A stretch of DNA of 64,000 nucleotides from Gamsiella multidivaricata (taxonomy: Eukaryota > Mortierellomycota > Mortierellomycetes > Mortierellales > Mortierellaceae): the NCBI RefSeq assembly GCF_025024155.1, contig NW_026251756.1:124001-188000 (forward strand), written 5' to 3'. Of the stretch, positions 26,124 through 36,302 are shown in pieces. The notes under the pieces were generated by a model. That model ran no database searches, was not told where the DNA came from, and saw only the letters and a list, made by a program, of their open reading frames with translations. Positions within the stretch are counted from its first letter, which is position 1, and each line of letters starts with the position of its first letter. Position numbers and translations under genes: made by a program.

Positions 26124-27239
26124 ATGACACTCTCTTTCACGTACAGTATCATTTATGTACGCACGCGCAGGCACAAGTCCACTCCAACCAATATCGAACT
26201 TCCTGCCAAAGACAGTAGCAGCCTTCCCCCCTTACCTCCGCATTCTGAGGACCAGCGAGCTGAGGAGGAAGGTGTTACCATTCCTCCTCCTGACACCAAT
26301 TTGTCTGATGCACTATCAGCAGCCGAAGGGACGTGCACACGAAAATCGAAAGCACCATCAATTCGCTTTGACTTTCGCAAAGAGTCAATTCAGGAACTCA
26401 TCCTTTTGCGAGCGTTGTCAGTGCATCGACCTTTTATCGCTGCTCACGGCTGTGGTGGTGAAGCATGGGGAAAGGTGGTGAAGTATCTTCACGACACGGA
26501 TCGGGCCGAACGTCCAACGAAACCTTTCTTTACCAACGCAAAGCTTCGTACGTGCAAGCTGGCGCGGGAACGACTCTCAGAGGAACAGAAAACGTACGAG
26601 GCGTATCTTGAGTCGGCTGCAGGAATCTCACCCGAGGAGACGGAGCGATGACGCTCGATGGAGGGACTCTACCATCTCAAACAGGCAAGCGCTGAGGCCG
26701 TTACTATGGCGCGAGGAGAGCGCACCCGGCAACAGGAAAACGTGATAGAGGAGAGAAGGCTGGGTCAACTTCTTTTGGAGTCGGCCGAGTCTGAAAAGCC
26801 AAAAGGTCGGACGGGGTCAGACTTGGAGGGCAGCACTATCTCCACGCGTTACAGCAGGAGGCGCATCACTATTCAGCAACTCGAAAAGCAGCAGCAGGAA
26901 GTGTTACAGCAAGTAAAGGAGCAGCGCGACTTGATGGCACAGCAGGTCGCACTGCAAAAAGATGTTGACTATCGCAAACAACAAGCCCTGCGAGGGGAGG
27001 AGAGGGAGGCCGCCAAGAAGGCGCGACAGGAGCAGAGAGACTTGGAGAAAGAGGAGCGGTTGCGGGACTGGGAACGCGAGAAGCAGCGGAAGGCTGAAGC
27101 AATGGAACAGGAGCGACAAAGTCGGCGAGGTGATACCGATGAGCGGCACCATAAGGAGGTCTTGGATATCATTAGACAGCAATCAATGACCATTCAGCTT
27201 CTCGCCCAGGTCATCCTGAATATGCAACAAAAGTCATGA
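26124..27239 (+). pseudogene. Harbinger-type ORF1: Myb/SANT-like DNA-binding protein, interrupted
   Basis: This frame is open from 26124 to a TGA at 26649-26651 and then continues in the same frame to 27239. Around 26360-26560 it encodes a Myb/SANT-like region (SIRFDFRKESIQELILL, AWGKVVKYLHDT, then a conserved arginine-rich helix). The second part is a long Gln/Glu/Arg coiled coil (for example EKQQQEVLQQVKEQRDL). Such trihelix/Myb-like proteins are the accessory ORF of PIF/Harbinger DNA transposons and help the transposase bind. The TGA follows GAG CGA and could derive from CGA by one C-to-T change. The true start is uncertain: 26124 is the first in-frame ATG, but similarity only begins later. 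It faces the transposase relic, with about 35 bp between their ends. Confidence 0.6.
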
Positions 27240-27273
27240 AGCACTATCGCCAGAAAAATGAAATCATGTTTTA

Positions 27274-28110
27274 TTATTGGCTGAGGCACTCGGCTGCAGT
27301 GAAGTTGTCCATTATAAAGCGTCTACTAGTCTGGGACCCATGGTAACAAGTGTGAAGGTTTGTAAGCAGCACAGCTACCTTAAAGTGTAGAGCAAGAGGC
27401 GTGGAAAGAACTCGTTGTGTGGGAGAAAAAATCTAATGCAGAAAACTAACGAACGACTTTTCCTAGCGTCCACTTGGCGACCACACGTTGCTTGGCCATC
27501 ATCCGGTTAAAGGCGCACTGCTGAGGAGTCATAAGCGCATGGGAATGATATGGCCAAAGCACATGGGCGCCCAGTTGGTATGCAGAGTCCCCGTAGATTG
27601 CAAGCCTGGTCCTCCTCTGTGGTCTCGATGCATTTTGCCGAAGAATCGCTGGTAGGCCAGAGTTCCTGTGCATCGTCAAATCGTGGACATTCCCACAAGC
27701 GGCATGGCTTAAGTGAATGATGGTACCATCAGGAGCAACCAGGGCTTGGTATTTCAATCCATGATAGCGCTTATGGCCATTGTACATGGACCACTGTCCA
27801 AATGAAGGGTGACATACCTTGCAGACTGTCCCATCTAAGAACCCAAAGACACTTGGATGTCCACCTCGAGCCACGACTGCACCTGCATACCCTCCCAGCC
27901 TCTCTCTCGTCAACCGATTTGCATCCCACATCAAAATGTGGCCCTATCGCGCCACCAGAATCGTTATCGTTTTCTTTGTAAGTCGAGAAATAGCAGACGC
28001 GTGACGCGTGAAGACCGATTGCATCCGATTGAGACTTGTTGGAAATGATAAACAGTATAATGTTAAACATAATGCCTCCACCGCAATCGCCGCGTTGCCC
28101 TTGTCAAATT
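27274..28110 (-). pseudogene. PIF/Harbinger-type DDE transposase, mutated
   Basis: Reading the minus strand, the N-terminal end shows AIAVEALCLTLYCLSFP and RHASAISRL, typical of the helical region before the catalytic core. The core follows: FGFLDGT (first Asp), YNGHKRYHGLKYQ, GNVHDLTM and YGDSAY (second Asp). The tail VAVLLTNLHTC lies near the end. The frame is broken by TAG at 27944-27946 (a Trp is expected before GHILMWD), by TAG at 27446-27448, and by an apparent one-base excess in the homopolymer at 27426-27431. At 27473-27475 the codon is AAG (Lys) where the family has the catalytic Glu in a VEW.FG motif. No intact N-terminus was found. It is almost certainly inactive. I could not find terminal inverted repeats by eye. 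Confidence 0.75.
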
Positions 28111-28164
28111 ACACAGCTCAAGAATCTATCTTAGTGCCAAGCGAAACTGCTTAACGCATTGTTT

Positions 28165-28166
<2 letters not shown>

Positions 28167-28194
<28 letters not shown>
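28167..28194. repeat. (GA)14 microsatellite
   Basis: A perfect run of 14 GA units lies just right of the transposase relic. Confidence 0.95.
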
Positions 28195-28198
<4 letters not shown>

Positions 28199-28580
28199 CG
28201 AATAAAACACCCGGTGAAAAGATAGTGAGAGGGAGGTGTAGCCGACCATTATCGTCCTCATCATCATTATCATCATCATCATCATCGTCGTCGTTATCGT
28301 AGCCGTAGTGGATCTTGTCCTGGACAACCAGCGTCAGAACATATGAGTTGAAAGCAACCGAAGAGGCCATTAGGAAGTGGGGAAAGATGGGGCGACAAAA
28401 AAACCCCCATCCCCCCCTGCACTCTGTGAAACAATTTTGCATTGTGGAAATTTCAGAACCTCAAACTCTTTAATGTGTGTACGACCGTGAGATTTCTATT
28501 CCCACAAAACAGTCTTTTTATTCGTCAGCGTCGGAAGAATCAGCCCAAAACATCCAAAATCAACAGAACGCTTGCTTGAT
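28195..28580. other. Gap between Harbinger relic and SET-like gene
   Basis: The gap holds an ATC/GTC trinucleotide-rich patch (about 28255-28300). Read on the minus strand, that patch encodes an Asp-rich run within a short open frame starting at 28372 (MASSVAFNSYVLTLVV). I do not recognise that frame, and its acidic part comes from the simple repeat. The rest is probably the 3' UTR of the SET-like gene. Confidence 0.45.
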
Positions 28581-29811
28581 TTACTTCTTGCTCTTCTTCT
28601 TGGGCTTCTCCTCCTCTTCTTCCTCCTCGTCCTCCTCATCTATTTCAGACATCGGTGTGCAAAAAGGGAGTGCCCAAGGGTTAGATAACATGGAACTTTC
28701 TTCTTGTGCGTGTTTAGTATGCATGAGTCTGAATGGACCGATAGTAATCTTAATCGGTTCATTGAAACATACCATCCAAGTCGACAGACTGGTCATCATC
28801 GATCTCCTCATCGTCGTCAAAGTCCTCGTCATCCTCGTTAGCGTAGATGCTATATAGTACAGAAAAGCAGTGAGAAAAATGAATGACGACAATGCACTAA
28901 GCCATTTCTGCAATTCGCCCTCCAGCGCCAATAATTACTTGAGGGCATCAGGGAAGACTTCCTGAACGAAAAAGTTAGCCAGGCTAGCGTCCTCATCAGC
29001 GAACCAGGAGAAGAATGAGTCTGCGGCGTTCGCGGCATCATCAGCACCAGACTTGCGTTTCTTGCTGGGGTCCTTGAGGGTCACATCCTTGCCCTCCTTC
29101 CAGTCGATCTTGAAGACCTCGGTAGTAGGCTCGTCGTCCTTGACAATGATTTTCTTGATTAACTCCTTGTTGCCAAAGTAAGGATTCTCCTTGAAGGTCT
29201 AGAGAACATTAAAAAACAAGATGACGACGGTTTTTTTTTTTTTTTTTTTTTTTTTTGTCAATGTCAGGCTCAATTGCTGCTTCTCTCACAACTCGTTATC
29301 TCGGCCCAATGAAGACTTACAAAGACGATCTCGTAGTTGCGGATATCTTTGGGATCGTGCTTGACCCAGACATCGGTCAAGTGCTCCAAAACCTGTTGAC
29401 AATCAAGATGAATGCTCAATGTTAAAAAGAAAAACAGGCGAAGAATGCACAGAACAAATAACAGTTGAAGAGATACCGTACCGGACGATCGCTTTCACTG
29501 AGCAACTCAGTGGTCGCCATATGGTTCTGCAAAACGGTGCTCCAGAACCCGGGGATCTCGGCAACGATCTCACGGCGCTTCTCAAAGATAGGGGTCATCA
29601 CTTCATAGCGCTTCTTGGCTAGAAGCATATGGAACAAAGGCATAGTGTTGAGGTTAGGTTTGTGTCAATAAAGTGTAGTTGATCTGATCAGGATCCTTTT
29701 TTATTTTGTTTGACACGAACCGATTTCAAACTCGGCCTTCTCAGTGGCCTCAGCGAGGGCGGCGATGTCGTCCTGGACAGCCTCGAGCGCAGCTTGATCG
29801 ATTTCGGCCAT
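28581..29811 (-). CDS. SET/TAF-Ibeta-like nucleosome assembly protein family histone chaperone
   Basis: This is a nuclear histone chaperone of the NAP superfamily. The ATG is at 29811, giving MAEIDQAALEAVQDDIAAL, a long dimerisation helix. Subsequent exons carry FEKRREIVAEIPGFWSTVL and HLTDVWVKHDPKDIRNYEI, then FKENPYFGNKELIKKI. These match the SET order (KRSELIAKIPNFW... then ENPYFENK). SFFSWFADED is the family's SFFxWF signature. The C-terminus is a strongly acidic tail ending in EEEEEEKPKKKSKK, with the stop at 28581-28583. About six exons give roughly 260 residues by estimate. One intron contains a T26 run (plus strand). SET fits better than NAP1, which is longer and has a different ENP context. 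The yeast counterpart would be Vps75-like. Confidence 0.92.
29231..29256. repeat. T26 homopolymer in SET-like gene intron
   Basis: A run of 26 T (A26 on the transcribed strand) lies inside an intron, between the exon ending near 29200 and the one starting near 29320. Confidence 0.9.
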
Positions 29812-31224
29812 TATGAATGTAGTGGAATGGAGTGGGGAGTGGTACAAGTCAGTTGGAGTGAGGAGCAATTTTTTAAACCCTTTGCTGGAGGAATGGCTTC
29901 CGCGTCATGTCATGTCATGTGATTTAGCGCCCTAGACCTCTACGCGTCTGGTTTCTGTGTGAATGGATACCGTCCAATCAAACATCTTCCCAGGCTGGGA
30001 CGTGCTGCTGTAAGGGCCAAGTAAAAGTAAGAGCGTCCTTGCGCTGGTAGCTATGCATTTTTTAGAGCCCAAAGATCACATCCACCCACCCCATGCCAGA
30101 GCCTTATCTCAGTTAAGGTTGTGCAGACCAAAATGTCATGAGTACTAGACTTGCTAGAACAATTTGGTAACATATTCTTACATTCATCTTTTCTTTTACT
30201 CAGGAAGACATGGTCAGGCGCGAAAAGCCTCGAGAGGAGCTCGAGCAAGCATCTATCCGTAGAATGGAACAAATGGATGTTCGAAACGACGAGATGGTAG
30301 GACAACATCTCACTTTCCTTTTTTTCAACCATTCTTCTCTCCTTCTCTTGCACTTCTGTTTTTTTTCTCTTCCGCATCGTTACCCCTCTGTCCTTTCGTC
30401 TTTCTTTTCAGTCCCACCCAGCTCTGTTCCTTTCAAGGGGAATTCGTACCTCCATAGGCTGCAATAGTACCCAGGGTTCCTCGTACACGAACAAAAAAAG
30501 GTTATTATGAATGAAACTTCCACCAACCAAGGCTTCGGCTTGGAAATAACAAGGTAGGCATGTTTAACTACCACGCACAGCAATGCGTAACTGTGGAGAG
30601 CCTTCTCCCCGTACATCAGAGTGCACAAAGGCCGATTTTTGTTTCTTGTTCTTTACCCGACTGTCGGTGTCATTTTCAAAGACATCCAAGATCATTGTTG
30701 CTGTGCTTCATACATCTCATTGAGGAGTCTACTGAAGCTGTTTTTGGAACCCTTTGGCAATCGTGATTCATCTCAAGCCTGCAGGACCTTCATCGCTTCC
30801 CGCGGTCTCCCGCTTGCCTCGGTTGGTTTCGCTTTTATCGATATGGAAAACAATGTCGCCTGCGTGCAAGCCAATAATGCACTTTCGGAGTCAAGTCTAA
30901 ATTAAAATGTTGCCGATGCCGCATGCCAGTGCTACTGCAGCTGCCACTTTTATTTTTGCTGGAGGTCAAAGCCATCAGTCCAGAGTAGCCTGGTGGATGC
31001 ATACAGAGGTCTATGCCATATGTTGACGCGCATACGAAGCCAACATAACATAGCTCACCAGTATATCGGTCCATTGGGTTTTAGAGCATAGTAACTAAGG
31101 GCCAATTGACGCACTGGTACAATAGTCTATTCAGTTCCTATAATCAAATAAATTGAGTGGACTCATCCCATACAATGTACAACCCTCTCTTCTTCTTCTT
31201 TTCAAGCACCGTATAAAATAAGAA
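29812..31224. other. Intergenic region without a supported gene
   Basis: About 1.4 kb separates the SET-like gene (-) from the M16 peptidase (+). Short open frames exist on both strands (for example near 30621-30905 +), but they show no family motif, no intron logic joining them and no coding-like continuity. A short CATGT repeat occurs near 29905. The end next to the peptidase is CT-rich (31185-31205) and is probably its promoter. Confidence 0.55.
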
Positions 31225-34200
31225 ATGGCTTCCAACTTCAAGGTTGTCCAGGAGGTTGATGTGAATGGGCATAAGATCACCAAATTCAGATCCAACAAGA
31301 CTGGACTAAGCGTCGTTCATGTCGATAACGAAGGTGCGCTCAACCCGACTTCTGTCCACAACGACTACTTTCACGCGTGTCATTCTTCATTGCTCATGCT
31401 GACTGCCACCACTGAACCTAACTGTCATGCAAACAGGACCTATTGTCAATGGCTACTTTACTCTGGCGACTGAGTGTAAGGAACTTGATGGTGTTGTATC
31501 AATCGCTGGAAATGTGAAGGTCGACCGCTTTATAACTAACAATTCGCTCTTCAATTGCTCCACCCATTTGTGTCTCGCACGCAGCCTTCGATGACGATGG
31601 CTGTCCTCACACCCTGGAACAGTATGACAATATTGGTCTTTGACATCGATGCTCAATTACCTGCGTTCTGATCCTATGCGCCAGCGAAATAAAGAATACC
31701 AATGGCTTTCTCCTCCTCTAATTTCACGTAGCTTCGTCTTCCTTGGCAGCGAGTTGTATCCGTATAAGGTGAGCAGATGGATCAGGCGGAGACACTCGTG
31801 AGAACAATGACCAACCACTAGCATTGCAACAACAGAAAGACACGTGTACCTCTGCAGAGAAAATTTTCTGTGTACGTCTCTAAACTCCTCTTTCCCAACT
31901 CCGTCACTGGGCTGTAGGGTGTCCTCGATGGCCTCGCGAACCGCGCCTTGGCTAACGGGACGAATGCATGTAAGGGACGCAAGTTCAAAAGGGACGAGAG
32001 GCCATAGCATTTCTCAAGGTGTCTACGTACTCACCACATCAATTCACATCCGTACCTTGATTATTAGGGACCGATGTCGATCATACCGCATACAGTACGT
32101 TTCTACACTACATTGATCTTGGACATCATGTGCAAGAAGCCTCACTCACAAAGCGGCTTTACATTCCCAATTTAATCCTAACGTAGCCATTGCCACCGCC
32201 GGAAGCGAGGGATTCTTGAATATCATGCCCAGTATGTAGCACTTGATTGACGATTTGTCCAGAGCTACGCGTGTTTGGATCCTCGTCCATAGAACCTAAC
32301 CGTGGATCGTTCTCTGTTACAGTCTACATTGATCATATCTTGTATCCCACGATGACCGAAGCTGCTTATTACACTGAGATCCATAACGTCAACGGCGACG
32401 GTGAGAACGCCGGTGTTGTGTACTGCGAGATGCAAGGACGCGAGAACAGCGCATCATCTATCATGGATCTTCGGTGAGAAAATCAACAGACGCAAGCAGG
32501 GGACTGGGTGAATGCTATACCAGTCATTACATAGGTTGTTCTGACAGATCGAGCAACACTCTGTGTATCCTACTAGCCGTCAGCGCACTATGTACCCAGA
32601 AAACTCGGGATATCGCTACGAAACGGGCGGTCTGATGTCGTGCCTTCGTTCTCTCAAGGCCGAAAAAAGTGAGTTGTCAGTTTATTTTGTCCGGTCTCGC
32701 ATTTATTATCTATGAGTTGTTTCTAACAATGAGCATGTTTTTGCACCCTCACATCTAGTTCGTCAAGTATGATGGATGATTCGACGTTTCTTTTTTTTTT
32801 TATGGAGCACAAAGCGGCATATTTAACCATTACCACTTCTCCTCAAACAGTACCACCGCGATTACTACCGTCCCGACAACCTGTGCCTCATTATCTCTGG
32901 ACGAGTTGACCATCAAAAACTCTTGGACGCCCTTGATCCGGTCGAGGAGCGCATCATCTCTAAGGGGCCACTCCCCCCAATGAAGAGGTGAGTTATTCGT
33001 TTAGCGTCGTAGTTCTATCAGGACGCTCGTGCAGCCATTAATGGGCCAAAACGATAATTTTTGACGCGTGCTAGACCCTGGGTTGATTCTCCTCAGGCCC
33101 CACTTATGAGCAAGACTACCAAGGCAACTGTCACCTTCCCCTCAGAGGATGAGGATATGGGCGAGGTGGCGATCAACTGGTTCGGCCCTCCAATCACTGT
33201 AAGGTCCCCAGCGATCCGTAAATTTAACAAGTTTTTTCTTCACTGTCTTTGCACTGACATCACTCATCGGAATATCTGTGATATTTATGAATTCGGTAGG
33301 ACTTTCTAACATTCCAAGCATTGGACATCATCGAGACGTATCTCACGGACTCGGCTGTGGCTATCTTGAGAAAGGAGATGGTGGAGATCGAGGATCCTTA
33401 CTGCACATGTATGTTTCTTTTTCCCTGATAATTTTATATGTTAGATGTGCTCTCTCTTGAACTTCAGGCACTGCACTACATACTCACCGGCTTCCCATAT
33501 GTTCACCTCCAGCGATCGACTTTCGAACTTCTCAGCGTATTCGCGTGGAGATCCAGCTGAGCTTTGACAGCGTTCCAACCGAGAAATTGGAGGAGGTGGA
33601 GCCGAAGTTCTTCTCAATTATCGAGAAGATTGCTCAGGAGGGCTTCGACATGGAACGCATTGCCGCGGTCATCAAGCGGGAGAAGCTTAAGCTGCTCGAT
33701 CGTCTTGAGACCGACCACATGACTCTAGCCTGGCCTTGTCTAATCCACTTTTTGTACGGAAAGGAGGACGACAGTGATCTGGCTGATTTCACGAACGATT
33801 TGGACAACCTGGATGCAGTTGCCAAGTTTGACAATGCCACCTGGATCAAGTATCTCCGCGAGTAAGTTGATCAGTACATCGAATAATCGAATAATTTTTC
33901 GTCCTTGTGCGCCTGGTTTGACCATTGATCTTCGTTTACGTTTCCTTGTCGTAGGTATTACATTGACTCAAAGAGAGCAACCATTATTGGCAAGCCTTCT
34001 GCAGCTCATGCCGCCAAGCTGGCTGAAGATGAGGCCAAGCGCATTGAGGAACAGCGAGAGCAGCTCGGCCCAGAAAAGCTGAAGGAGCTGGAAGAGGAAC
34101 TGCAGAAGCACAGAGCCCAAAATGACATCCCTGTTCCAGCAGAGATTTTTGGTAAGGACATAGGGGACTTCCTAAATATGTACTGTGAGCGTGTCCGAAA

Positions 34201-36241
34201 GTGCGCAGATGGACTAATGGCATGATAACTGCATTCAACGCTAGATAACTTCCCTATCCCTAGCGCCAAGGGCATTGAGATGATCGAGGTCCTTACTGGA
34301 CGCAGCCAGCCTAGCTCTAATTTGTGAGAGAACGATCTACCAAACTTAGTCGCGCTTCGTATTTTTTGCATGACTCTAAATATCATACTGACATCTCGTA
34401 TCCTATTCAACTATAGCAACAACGAGATTCAGAAACACTTGGATAACGATGCCTCCAAGATTCCTTATTTTATTGAATTTGATCGTAAGTACAACGACAG
34501 CACGAAATATGCGAGCGGACTAGATCGTAAATCAGTGGGAGCAAAACTTGCTAATGGGCTATTCGTCTTTGTAATCATAGATATCAAATCCGAGTTTGTG
34601 GAACTCACGCTGTTCTTCACCTCGACGGAGCTGCCACCAAGACTCCGCCCTTACTTGGATATCTACTTTGAGTCGTTCTACTCGCTGCCCCTGGTTGATC
34701 CCGCCACTGGCAAGGAGACCCACTTTGAGGACGTTGTCAGGATGTTGGACAATGACACCGTCAGCCGCGGATGCGGCGCTGGCGTGTCTAATGCGTTTCG
34801 TCAGCTCGCCTTGGTCGTGCTGAAGACTGAGCGCGCCAAGTACAGCGAGGGCATTGCTTGGTTGAACAAGATGACTTGGAACACTCGCTTCGATGCGGAT
34901 CGTCTGAAGGTGATTGCTACCAAGCTGCTGAACGATATCCCTGGCCAGAAGCGCGATGGAGCAAGGGTAAGATAGCGTACCTTGCTTTTTCTGTTGTTGT
35001 TTCATTTACGAAAACTGTCCAAGAGACTTAAATGTTGCTTTTCTTCCTCGCAACTGCTTCGCCTATATTATCACAGATGTCTAGAGCCTGCATGGATGTC
35101 ATTGCGTATGATCATGACAACTCCAACACTGCGGCTTTAAACGTGCTGGAACAGGCCAAGTTTTTGCCTGACGTGATCAAGCAGCTGGAGCAGGAGCCTG
35201 AAGCAGTCATCAAGGCCATGATAGAGCTCCGCGAAATTCGTAAGTTCCTTGAGGATGTTATGCGTTGCAGGCAAGACGGATTGGATTGAAATACATGCAG
35301 ACTAACTTTTTGCGTCCCAACCTCATCTTAAATATAACAATCCTAGTAACCCATCCCGCCAATATTCATATCCAAGTCCAAGGCAACATCTTGAACCAGA
35401 ATGAACCCAAGACCGCCTGGGCCAAGAACTTTGGGCTCAAGAACGCAGCTACCACCCTGGCCCCCATCCCCTTCTCGAGCCAGGTGTGGAGTGAGGCTGG
35501 CAAGGCGCCTGGAATGAAGGGCTATGTGGTCAACATGCCCTCAATCGAAAGCTCTTTTGCCTCTCATGTGGCACGCGGTCCAACTGAATTCCTGGATCCC
35601 GACTATCCCGCCCTGCTGGTACTGTCTGAGTGTTTGGATACGCTTGAGGGACCTTTCTGGAAACAGCTCCGTGGAAGCGGCGCCGTTTACGGTGCCAACC
35701 TCCGCGTCGATATTGAGTCAGGTACGGGAAGCCCCTTGTGAAGCGGAAGCAATGGATCATCAATATTGAACTCGCCTAACTTGATGCCTTTCGTTCATGT
35801 TCAAAAACAGGCTTCCTCTCATTCACGATCTACCGCTCTCCTGACGCCTTGAGGGCATACAACCTCGCCAAAAAAATCGTCGATGACTATGCCTCTGGAA
35901 AATCCAAGTTCACGAAGCAGGAGCTCGAGGGTGCCAAGGCTAGTATTGTGTACAGAATCGTTCGCAAGGAGGAGACCATTTCTTCGGCCGCCACCGAGTC
36001 CTTTGTCAACCAAGTCCTGAAGAAGGTCTCGGCCAACTATAACAAGGAGTTCTTGGAACGCGTCCAGTCTGTGACTCCTGGACAAATGCAGCATGCCATG
36101 GACAAGTATCTCAGCAAGGTGTTCCAACCTGAGACCTCGCTCGTCGTGGTTACCAGCGCCACGACCAAGGTCAAGGACATCTCGGAGGGCTTTAAAAGCA
36201 TTGGATTCCAGTTGGAGACTAAGAATATTGACGATATTTAA
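31225..36241 (+). CDS. M16-family metallopeptidase (YOL098C/C05D11.1 group)
   Basis: The gene encodes an insulinase-type zinc peptidase related to presequence protease but in the cytosolic, less studied YOL098C group. Start MASNFKVVQEVDVNG is at 31225. Early exons are tiny: 31225-31333, 31437-31475, 31585-31621 and 31732-31768. Joining them gives FDDDGCPHTLEHFVFLGSE, with the inverted zinc motif HTLEH; its final His codon is split by the intron at 31622. Next come LYPYKGVLDGLANRAL, NAWT.VDHTAYT and GFLNIMPIYIDHILYP, a conserved block of the family, then YCEMQGRENSA. A charged helical linker (about 34.0 kb) precedes the second M16 half, which has NQNEPKTAWA and ends at KNIDDI. More than a dozen exons give about 1,000 residues by estimate. 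The substrate is unknown. It is tail to tail with DDX20, with 61 bp between the stops. Confidence 0.9.
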
Positions 36242-36302
36242 ATGTGTTACAGGCTAGATGTTTGTTCGGATAGTTCACACTGATAAATGCTTTTTTATTT
36301 GC

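Noticed and set aside
26095..28165. Possible terminal inverted repeats of the Harbinger relic (CGCTT..GGCAC-like on both sides)
   Set aside because: The similarity is only a few bases with gaps and no 3-bp target duplication; it is at chance level.
28137..28372. Short acidic protein with an Asp run
   Set aside because: The acidic part is a translated trinucleotide repeat and the tail is a translated GA repeat; no support as a gene.
30621..30905. 95-codon plus-strand frame between the SET-like gene and M16 peptidase
   Set aside because: No motif, no promoter logic and comparable frames on the other strand.
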